From: Physcousia sp015060555
GTDB taxonomy: Bacteria; Bacteroidota; Bacteroidia; Bacteroidales; Bacteroidaceae
Reading direction: 5' to 3'
Length of the DNA stretch: 64,000 nt
Assembly: GCA_015060555.1 (NCBI GenBank)
Contig: SUYG01000049.1
Location: 62,001-126,000 of the forward strand
The notes beneath the pieces are model-generated. The model worked only from the letters and a program-made list of their open reading frames with translations. It did not search any database and was not told the origin of the DNA. Positions 7,512 to 14,121 of the stretch are shown here, piece after piece; position 1 is the first letter of the stretch, and every line of letters starts with the position of its first letter. A program made the translations under genes and the position numbers.

Positions 7512-9854
7512 ATGAAAAAGTCTGCCTTTCTCCAGCTCTGTATGTTTCTTGTGGTTGCCACACTATGTGCGCAGCCGCTATCGTTGGATTATCTTCGTAC
7601 TGTGCAAGGATTGAACAAAGGTCAGTTGAAGACGGCTCTCCATGACCTCGTTCAACCACGCCTTGTCCTCAGTTATGGGGGTGGCAGTAATCGTACATGG
7701 TCGGGCTTTGCCGTGACTGATGTCATGCCAGACGGTTCAGTGCGCGACCGCTACAGCGATATACGCCGAGAGTTCGACGGACAGAATGCTGTTACGGGCA
7801 TGAATATTGAACATATCTGGGCCAACTCTTGGTGGGGTCATACGATGAACAATGCTTACTGCGACCTCTTCAACCTCTATCCTGCTGACGGCTCTGCCAA
7901 CGGACGTAAGAGCAACAATCCCATCGGCGTTGTCGATGGTGCAACCTCTTTTGACAATGGTGTCACCAAGGTTGGAAAGAGCAGCAGCTACAGCACTGAC
8001 CAACTCATCACCGCATGGGAACCCGCCGATGAATGGAAAGGTGATTTCGCGCGTACTTATTTCTATATGGCCACGACCTATCAGCACATGACCAATGAAT
8101 GGCAGACCACTGAGGGCTTGCTTACTGTGGATCCCACCTCATGGACGACCATGCGCCCGTGGGTCTATGAACTGATGCTTGAGTGGGCAGCAGCTGATCC
8201 CGTGGATGACATCGAGCGCAACCGCAACGAAGCCATATATGGCATCCAGGGCAACCGTAATCCTTATGTGGATATCCCTGAGTTGGCAGATTATGTGTGG
8301 GGATCTCGTAACGAGGAAGTGTTCTATGTAGATCCTACATCCACAGCACCCGAAGTGTTTGTTCCTGTTCATGATGTGTCCCTTGACTTCGGCTTGCAAG
8401 CCTTAAGCCTTGGCATGAGCCGACAGGTGATGGTGCGTGGCCGTAATTTGCCAACAGGCCTGACAGCAACCATTGAGGGGAACGGCTTTGCGATGGCAGA
8501 TGCTGACCTCACGGCGCAGGAGGTTATTGCGGGCGCTCCGCTGACCATCACCTCTTCGGCCACGGCTGGCGGCGTCTATGATGCCATGCTCATCTTGCGT
8601 GGCGAAGGCAACTACGAACAGCGCACACCTTTGCGCATGACGGTCATCGATGGCGTGCCGGCTTATCCGGCACGTGACATCACCAGCACAGTGAATAGTC
8701 GTTCATTCCTGGCAACATGGATGGATATGCATCTGCCGGAGGGAGAGAAGTATATCATAGATGTCTATACGAAGGACTCAGAAGGCGAGCGTAAATCCTT
8801 CGGCACCTATCCCGTAGAGTTGACTGACACGTTCTGTTTCGTTCGGAACCCGGCCGCTTCCACGACCTATTATTATGAAGTCCGTACCTCTCAGGGGCTT
8901 GTGAGTAATGAGGTGCAGGTGGATATACCTGCCATCACGCCGATCTTCACAGCTTCTTCCTCTGATATGCTCTTCACGGCAGTTCCCGAGAAGCCTTCGC
9001 TTCCTCAGAATATGAAACTCAATGTCCTTGGCATCAGCGGCTACAGCATCGTCGTTTCTTGTCCTGATCCATACGAGGTAAGCCTTGATGGAGAGACATG
9101 GAGCCATGAGTTGACGCTCAATTCCTCACAGCTGGAGTTCCAGATACGCTTTGCCGGTGCACCTTATGAAGGTGTCTATGCGAGCGAGATGACGCTTCTG
9201 TTGCCTGACGTGAGGGAGTTGATTGTCTCACTGACGGCTTCCGTGGATGCAACAAAAGCTTTCTTTGAGAGCTTTGAACTCGGCAATAAGGGTGGTTACG
9301 CTGAGGCGGCTGTCACCTGCAATGCTGCCACATGGGTGATGAATAGGGCCTTAATCAGCGGTTCAGAAGTCTTCCATAACGACGGTCGCAGTGTCAGAAT
9401 GCAGATAGGTGGTTCCATCACCATGCAGGATGATAAGGTGGGTGGCTGCGATTCCCTTTGGTTCTATGCAGGACTCTACAATAAAGATACGGGCGTTAAG
9501 CTCAACGTTAGCTACAGTCTCGATGGCGGTATGACGTGGACACCCGTAGCGCAAGACATTGCGTTCAACAGCGGCGAGTGGAAGCGTTATGGCTATGAGA
9601 TAAAACGTGACGGTCTAATACGTTTAAAGTTTGCCACACAAGACGGGAATCAGAACAAACGCATCAACCTCGATGACATCCAAATGAGTGACTTCGGCAC
9701 GAACGTGGCTGTTCAAGACTTTGAGCTGTCGCTCGATGCAGAACCCACCGCCGTCTATACGTTGGACGGCCGCTATGTCGGCACTTCAGTGCCTGCTCGC
9801 AGCGGCATCTATGTGGTGCGTAAGGGCGATAAGGTCTGGAAATTGAAACATTGA
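7512..9854 (+). CDS. Secreted endonuclease I family protein, copy 3
   Basis: At 780 residues, the longest of the three paralogues. Signal peptide ~1-20. Active-site motifs: NIEHIWANSWWG (E100-H101), YCDLFNLYPADG, SANGRKSNNPIG (N130) and WKGDFARTYFYM. Residues ~285-580 hold Ig/FN3-like modules (for example PAYPARDITSTVNSRSF) and ~585-735 a carbohydrate-binding-like jellyroll (AFFESFELGNKGGY, RINLDDIQMSDF). The T9SS tail reads LDGRYVGTSVPARSGIYVVR but ends WKLKH, unlike the VK end of copies 1 and 2. Those last codons coincide with an ATTGAAACATTGAAAC repeat also seen near 17950. The catalytic domain is co-linear with copy 2. Confidence 0.9.
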   Translation: MKKSAFLQLCMFLVVATLCAQPLSLDYLRTVQGLNKGQLKTALHDLVQPRLVLSYGGGSNRTWSGFAVTDVMPDGSVRDRYSDIRREFDGQNAVTGMNIEHIWANSWWGHTMNNAYCDLFNLYPADGSANGRKSNNPIGVVDGATSFDNGVTKVGKSSSYSTDQLITAWEPADEWKGDFARTYFYMATTYQHMTNEWQTTEGLLTVDPTSWTTMRPWVYELMLEWAAADPVDDIERNRNEAIYGIQGNRNPYVDIPELADYVWGSRNEEVFYVDPTSTAPEVFVPVHDVSLDFGLQALSLGMSRQVMVRGRNLPTGLTATIEGNGFAMADADLTAQEVIAGAPLTITSSATAGGVYDAMLILRGEGNYEQRTPLRMTVIDGVPAYPARDITSTVNSRSFLATWMDMHLPEGEKYIIDVYTKDSEGERKSFGTYPVELTDTFCFVRNPAASTTYYYEVRTSQGLVSNEVQVDIPAITPIFTASSSDMLFTAVPEKPSLPQNMKLNVLGISGYSIVVSCPDPYEVSLDGETWSHELTLNSSQLEFQIRFAGAPYEGVYASEMTLLLPDVRELIVSLTASVDATKAFFESFELGNKGGYAEAAVTCNAATWVMNRALISGSEVFHNDGRSVRMQIGGSITMQDDKVGGCDSLWFYAGLYNKDTGVKLNVSYSLDGGMTWTPVAQDIAFNSGEWKRYGYEIKRDGLIRLKFATQDGNQNKRINLDDIQMSDFGTNVAVQDFELSLDAEPTAVYTLDGRYVGTSVPARSGIYVVRKGDKVWKLKH

Positions 9855-9898
9855 AACAACTCTATTAAACATTAAACAGCGGGTTAGCCCGTTTCGAT

Positions 9899-10666
9899 TT
9901 GCGCTACTTCATCGAACTATCCTATGACGGTACTGCCTATTGCGGTTGGCAAGTACAGCCCAATGGCGAGAGTGTGCAGGGAACCTTGCAGAGGGCCCTG
10001 TCCCTGCTGCTGCGTGAGGAGGTGACTGTAACTGGTGCCGGGCGCACCGATGCCGGCGTGCATGCAGCCATGATGGTGGCGCACTTCGATATAAACGCTC
10101 CACTCCCAACCCCTCCAGCTAGGGAGGGGGGTGAAAAGCAGACAGCATGTGACTATCTTGTGTATCGGTTGAACGGCGTTTTGCCCCATGACATAGCTAT
10201 TCATCGCATCTATCCTGTGGCGGACGATATGCACGCCCGCTTCTCAGCTCGCGCGCGTACCTATTATTATTATGTACATACGCGTAAGTCACCTTTCCTG
10301 CGTGATCGCTCATGGCGTCTGGCGAAGGCACCCGATTTCGATGCCATGAACCGGGCCGCAGCCATCCTCCTGTCGTATGAGGACTTCACCAGTTTCTCTA
10401 AGGTGAACACCGACACGAAGACCAACATCTGCCATGTCCGTGCAGCCCGCTGGGTACAACTCTCCGATTACGAATGGCGCTTTGAGATCACTGCCGACCG
10501 CTTCCTGCGCAACATGGTTCGCGCCATCGTGGGCACACTCATGGAGGTGGGTCGCGGTCAGCTGACCTTGGAGGGCTTCCGTCAGGTGATAGAACTAAAA
10601 GATCGCTGCGCTGCCGGTGATAGTGTACCGGCGAGAGGGCTGTTCCTGCAAAATGTAGAATATTGA
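9899..10666 (+). CDS. truA: tRNA pseudouridine(38-40) synthase, with in-frame repeat insertion
   Basis: A 255-residue cytoplasmic enzyme converting U38-U40 of tRNA anticodon arms to pseudouridine. It opens RYFIELSYDGTAYCGWQVQ; the catalytic Asp is D51 in GAGRTDAGVHA; later FLRNMVRAIVGTLMEVG is typical of the family. The start is TTG, because no ATG or GTG precedes the conserved N-terminus in frame. Residues ~68-82 (PLPTPPAREGGEKQT) are extra relative to the family and are encoded by a palindromic C/G-rich repeat found elsewhere in this window. The insert falls in a surface loop after AHFDI, so activity is probably kept. It lies 44 bp after the nuclease cluster and its stop sits 2 bp before the next ATG. 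Confidence 0.92.
   Translation: MRYFIELSYDGTAYCGWQVQPNGESVQGTLQRALSLLLREEVTVTGAGRTDAGVHAAMMVAHFDINAPLPTPPAREGGEKQTACDYLVYRLNGVLPHDIAIHRIYPVADDMHARFSARARTYYYYVHTRKSPFLRDRSWRLAKAPDFDAMNRAAAILLSYEDFTSFSKVNTDTKTNICHVRAARWVQLSDYEWRFEITADRFLRNMVRAIVGTLMEVGRGQLTLEGFRQVIELKDRCAAGDSVPARGLFLQNVEY
10099..10135 (+). repeat. C/G-rich palindromic repeat, copy A, inside truA
   Basis: Arms ACTCCCAACCCCTCC and GGAGGGGGGTG around AGCTA. It matches copies at 16841, 16956, 33279 and 56597. Length and frame leave truA open. Confidence 0.75.
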
Positions 10667-10668
10667 CT

Positions 10669-11601
10669 ATGTGGTTAGTCCTTGCCTTTACTTCTGCCGC
10701 TTTGCTCGGCTTTTATGATGTCTTCAAGAAGATAGCCTTGAAGGATAATCCCGTAGTGCTGGTGCTGACGCTGAACACAATGTTCAGTTCCCTTATCTTC
10801 CTGCCGCTGGTTGTCTTGTCTGCAACGGGCTATCTGCCTGCGTCTTCCATCTTCTATGTTCCTGCCTGCGGATGGGAGGTGCATAAGTATATCATCCTCA
10901 AGTCTGCCATTGTCTTGAGCTCGTGGCTGTGTGGTTATTATGCCATGAAGAACCTGCCGCTGACTCTTGTGGGGCCCATCAATGCCACTCGCCCGGTAAT
11001 GGTGCTGTTGGGCGCCTTGCTCATCTTCGGCGAACACCTTAACATGTACCAGTGGATTGGTGTGTTATTAGCCATTATCGGCTATTTCATGCTTCGTCGC
11101 AGCGGCAAGAAGGAAGGTATTGATTTCCGCCATAACCGATGGATCGTCTTTGCGGTTTTTGGTGCTCTGTTTGGCGCCGTCAGTGCTCTTTATGATAAAT
11201 ACCTGATAGCGCCCGTCGAGGTTGGCGGGTTGGGCCTTGACCGCATGGCAGTGCAGAGCTATTTCCTTTTCTATCAGTTCGCAATGATGGTTGTCGTGCT
11301 TCTCATCACGGAACGCCATGTGTTTTCGCAGCAGTTCATACGTCCTTCCGCCTTCTTCCAGTGGCGGTGGGCTATTCCTATGATTTCTCTGTTTCTCTCC
11401 GCTGCCGATTTCGTGTATTTCTATGCCCTTTCACAGCCCGATGCTCTTATTGCTGTTGTATCGATGATTCGCCGAGGCAGCGTCCTTGTCAGCTTCTTCG
11501 TGGGCGCTCTCGTCTTCCATGAGAAGAACGTCCGCTCCAAAGTCATAGACCTCATCCTCGTCCTACTTAGTATGGTCTTCCTTTATCTTGGATCACAATA
11601 A
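10669..11601 (+). CDS. EamA/DMT-family transporter
   Basis: A 310-residue inner-membrane protein with about ten hydrophobic segments in two homologous halves, as in the EamA (drug/metabolite transporter) fold. The first half opens WLVLAFTSAALLGFYDVFKK and has LTLVGPINATRPVMVLLGA; the second has IVFAVFGALFGAVSALYDKY and LIAVVSMIRRGSVLVSFFVG. The ATG at 10669 is preferred over a TTG at 10663 that overlaps the truA stop. The substrate cannot be told from sequence. It is in an operon with truA, DUF3256 and DUF4421, with a 1-bp gap to the next gene. Confidence 0.85.
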   Translation: MWLVLAFTSAALLGFYDVFKKIALKDNPVVLVLTLNTMFSSLIFLPLVVLSATGYLPASSIFYVPACGWEVHKYIILKSAIVLSSWLCGYYAMKNLPLTLVGPINATRPVMVLLGALLIFGEHLNMYQWIGVLLAIIGYFMLRRSGKKEGIDFRHNRWIVFAVFGALFGAVSALYDKYLIAPVEVGGLGLDRMAVQSYFLFYQFAMMVVVLLITERHVFSQQFIRPSAFFQWRWAIPMISLFLSAADFVYFYALSQPDALIAVVSMIRRGSVLVSFFVGALVFHEKNVRSKVIDLILVLLSMVFLYLGSQ

Positions 11602-11602
11602 T

Positions 11603-12283
11603 ATGAAACGTCTCTTATTCTTTATTCTTCATTCTTCATTTTTCATTAGCTGCGCCATGACGCAGCCTATGATGCGCGATGTCTTTGCCGCTATGCCCGA
11701 TTCAGTGTTGCCCTTGGTGACGAAGAACAACCGTCTGGACTGTATCGACTTCATAGAAAACAATATGGAAGCGCGTGTACGCAACCGCATGGGAGAATAC
11801 GTTGCCCTTGAGGCCCTTACTTCCACCTACGCCCGCTTTCGCACCAGCCCCTTGACGGTGATGGAGATGAGGCTGCTGCCCACCACTGCCACACCTGCTA
11901 TATCCCCTGTGGACTCGTCAGCCGCTTCACCCTTAGTCCTTTGTGTAGTCACCACGGTGCAAACTGGAGAGGAATATACGGAGCGACGTATGGAAGACTC
12001 CAGCATCCGTTTCTATCATGCAGACTGGTCGCCCCTCGATAAGATAGCCTTCGCGGCACCTTCCTTAGATGCCTTTTTCACTACGTTGTCACAAGAGACC
12101 GAGGCGGCACGCCGCTCCCTGGGCTCCTTCCACCCTGTGAAGTTGCAGCTCTCTCCAGAGCATAACACGCTCACTGCAACCCTGCAAACGGCAGCCCTCA
12201 GCGCCGATGAGCGCGAGGCGGTTCGTGAGGTGCTTAAACCTATCGTCATGCAGTGGAACGGAGAGTCGTTTGTTCAAGAATAA
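11603..12283 (+). CDS. DUF3256 family secreted protein
   Basis: A 226-residue protein beginning MKRLLFFILHSSFFISCAMT. The hydrophobic signal segment is encoded by the dispersed TTCATTCTTCATT repeat (11615-11647), which elsewhere is intergenic. The following MRDVFAAMPDSVLPLVTKNN, then RLDCIDFIENN and RNRMGEYVAL are typical of Bacteroidales DUF3256, a family of unknown function. A cysteine (C17) after FFIS might be lipidated, but the context is not a clean lipobox. An upstream TTG at 11588 is possible but overlaps the EamA gene. Cell location is probably periplasm or outer-membrane inner face. Confidence 0.8.
   Translation: MKRLLFFILHSSFFISCAMTQPMMRDVFAAMPDSVLPLVTKNNRLDCIDFIENNMEARVRNRMGEYVALEALTSTYARFRTSPLTVMEMRLLPTTATPAISPVDSSAASPLVLCVVTTVQTGEEYTERRMEDSSIRFYHADWSPLDKIAFAAPSLDAFFTTLSQETEAARRSLGSFHPVKLQLSPEHNTLTATLQTAALSADEREAVREVLKPIVMQWNGESFVQE
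11615..11647 (+). repeat. TTCATTCTTCATT repeat forming the DUF3256 signal peptide
   Basis: The word TTCTTCATTCTTCATT recurs in the non-coding DNA at 22991-23013, 23221-23241 and 23314-23330. Here it is coding (FFILHSSFFI). Confidence 0.6.
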
Positions 12284-12293
12284 CACGTTGCCG

Positions 12294-13538
12294 ATGTCAC
12301 GTTATGTTCTCGTCTGGCTCATGCTGCTGACAACACTCACGCTATCGGCGCAGTCCGATAGCATTCCTCCTGTCACAGTCCCGACAGATACGGACCCAGG
12401 TGGCATCTTTCCAGTTGACACGCTAATTGTAGATACCATTGCAGCAGACACCATTGCGGCAGACACCATTGTGGCAGATAGCGCCATTACGCGCATCGTC
12501 GAGGCCGGAGTCGTCCCGATGGCCGTTACAGCTGTTCCGACTGCTGCAAAAGAATCCTTTTTCAAGCGACTGTTTCATAAGCGGCTGCGCAAGTTGAAGA
12601 ATGACTACAAGATTGACAGCATCCGCTCTATCAAGGATGTTGATAGCATTATGGCGTTGAGGTATCAGAAGACCGGCACTTACGACACCCTTTATCTCAC
12701 ACGCCCCAAGCAGCGTTTCACTGCCCGCTTGCGTATGAATGTATCGGGCAGCAGTATCAACACGAAAGGACATTACAAAGAACTGCCGTTTGACAGCCAT
12801 TTGAACACCCCCAATCGTATCACCACAAGCATCGGTCTGGCATATCGCGGCATCGGTCTGTCTATATCTGTGAATCCTGCGAAGCTGAAGGGAACGAGTC
12901 ACACCACGGAGTTTAATTTCAACTACTATGCTAACCGGTATGGCGTCGAGGTGTCCTACCAAACCAGCAAGGACTATGCAGGTTGGTTCACGTCTAATGG
13001 TGAGAGAAGAGAGTTCCCTGCCGGATTGCTGGAATCAAAAATCCTGAACATCAGTGCTTACTATGCCTTCAACTATCGTAAGTTCTCCTATCCGGCGGCA
13101 TTTACTCAGAGCTATATTCAGCGCCGCAGCGCAGGCAGTTGGATGCTGGCCTTATCGTGCCTGTCGGGTGTCCTGGACGGTGGCGGCATTCCCGAGTTGG
13201 GTTCTTTCAAGCTGACGATGGGTAATATAGGTATTGGCGGCGGGTATGGCTACAACTGGGTGATAAGTCGTCATTGGATGGTTCATGCTTCCGCTCTGCC
13301 GACAATCGTCGTAGGTTCTTTTAACCATTTGACAATCGGCGGTGTCAAAGAACGCGTGTCCTACTCATTCCCCGAGCTGATCCTCACAGAGCGCGTGGCA
13401 GTTCTGTATCAATTCCACAAGAATCACTTTGCGGGCCTGACGTTTGTTGCATATAACACCATCCACGGCACTACCAAGAAGCTGCGTCTGTCGCACAACA
13501 AATGGCGCCTGCGTATTACTTACGGTTTCCGCTTCTGA
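12294..13538 (+). CDS. DUF4421 outer-membrane-type protein
   Basis: A 414-residue exported protein. Signal peptide MSRYVLVWLMLLTTLTLSAQ. A low-complexity stretch follows (VDTIAADTIAADTIVAD), then a basic segment (RLFHKRLRKLKNDYKIDSI). Residues ~160-414 alternate in barrel-like strands with GLAYRGIGLSISVNP, SYQTSKDYAGWF and an aromatic C-terminus (ITYGFRF), matching the Bacteroidota DUF4421 family. Function unknown; an outer-membrane beta-barrel is likely from the strand pattern. The start at 12294 is 10 bp after the DUF3256 stop; longer in-frame starts overlap that gene. It is the last gene of the truA operon, followed by a bidirectional terminator. Confidence 0.8.
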   Translation: MSRYVLVWLMLLTTLTLSAQSDSIPPVTVPTDTDPGGIFPVDTLIVDTIAADTIAADTIVADSAITRIVEAGVVPMAVTAVPTAAKESFFKRLFHKRLRKLKNDYKIDSIRSIKDVDSIMALRYQKTGTYDTLYLTRPKQRFTARLRMNVSGSSINTKGHYKELPFDSHLNTPNRITTSIGLAYRGIGLSISVNPAKLKGTSHTTEFNFNYYANRYGVEVSYQTSKDYAGWFTSNGERREFPAGLLESKILNISAYYAFNYRKFSYPAAFTQSYIQRRSAGSWMLALSCLSGVLDGGGIPELGSFKLTMGNIGIGGGYGYNWVISRHWMVHASALPTIVVGSFNHLTIGGVKERVSYSFPELILTERVAVLYQFHKNHFAGLTFVAYNTIHGTTKKLRLSHNKWRLRITYGFRF

Positions 13539-13555
13539 CAAGCGGGCAAAACAAG

Positions 13556-13590
13556 AGAGGGCTCCTCGGATGAGGAGCCCTCTGCTTTTG
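13556..13590. terminator. Bidirectional terminator between DUF4421 gene and L31
   Basis: Perfect 12-bp arms AGAGGGCTCCTC and GAGGAGCCCTCT, with GCTTTTG on the plus side and an A-rich flank (T-run on minus). It sits between convergent genes. Confidence 0.85.
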
Positions 13591-13609
13591 TTCTGGTGTG
13601 TAGCCGTTC

Positions 13610-13861
13610 TTACTTGCGGCTGCGAGCGTAGCGGCTCATGAACTTATCGACACGACCGGCGGTGTCAACGAGCTTGCTCTTACCTGTGTAGAAGGGGTGG
13701 GAGCTGCTGGAGATTTCCAGCTTCACAACGGGATACGTCTCGCCTTCGAACTCCACGGTGTCAGTGGTCTTTGCGGTGGAGCGGCTGAGGAACATGTCGC
13801 CGTTGCTCATGTCCTTGAACACAACGGGACGGTAGTTGTCGGGATGAATACCTTTTTTCAT
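13610..13861 (-). CDS. rpmE2: 50S ribosomal protein L31, type B
   Basis: An 83-residue protein beginning MKKGIHPDNYRPVVFKDMS, with SSSSHPFYTGKSKLVDTAGR near the C-terminal half. These are hallmarks of type B L31, which lacks the zinc-binding cysteines of type A. No cysteine is present here, consistent with that class. It binds the large-subunit central protuberance region. It is monocistronic, with its own promoter and a structured leader (13880-13928) that suggests autogenous translational control. Confidence 0.95.
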   Translation of the reverse strand: MKKGIHPDNYRPVVFKDMSNGDMFLSRSTAKTTDTVEFEGETYPVVKLEISSSSHPFYTGKSKLVDTAGRVDKFMSRYARSRK

Positions 13862-13879
13862 TTTCTTTTGAGTAGTTAA

Positions 13880-13928
13880 ACCGGGCTTGTGTACCGGTGG
13901 TGAATACTTGTAGGGCTTGTGTACCTAC
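13880..13928 (-). promoter_or_regulatory. Putative L31 mRNA leader: two hairpins with the same loop
   Basis: On the mRNA strand the first hairpin is GTAGG-TACACAAGC-CCTAC (13928-13910), then an 11-base linker, then ACCGG-TACACAAGC-CCGGT (13898-13880), then 18 bases to the start codon. The nine-base loops are identical while all five stem pairs are preserved despite different sequences. This is internal covariation, and is direct evidence for RNA structure. It lies wholly in the 5' UTR between promoter and ATG. Ribosomal protein leaders that bind their own product are well known. That L31 binds here is inference. Confidence 0.7.
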
Positions 13929-13941
13929 GTTTTTTGCGGCG

Positions 13942-13973
13942 CAAAGGTACTGCTTTTCTCTGAAGTGACCAAA
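13942..13973 (-). promoter_or_regulatory. Promoter of rpmE2
   Basis: The minus strand has TACCTTTG (13949-13942) with TTTG (13973-13970) 20 bp upstream. The transcript would start just before the first leader hairpin. Confidence 0.8.
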
Positions 13974-14040
13974 CTTTACACCTTTTTTTTCTCTTTTTTT
14001 CATTTCATGGCTTTCTAAATAATAAAAATTGATTCGTTTC

Positions 14041-14071
14041 TTGGAGCGAAAACGCACTTTCCTTATCTTTG
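14041..14071 (+). promoter_or_regulatory. Promoter of the TonB receptor locus
   Basis: TATCTTTG at 14064-14071, with a partial -33 (TTGG at 14041-14044), 20 bp spacing. The ATG is 50 bp downstream. Confidence 0.65.
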
Positions 14072-14121
14072 TACCGCTATTTATGAAATATTCTACTTTA
14101 CTAAAATAAAATCTTTATCTC

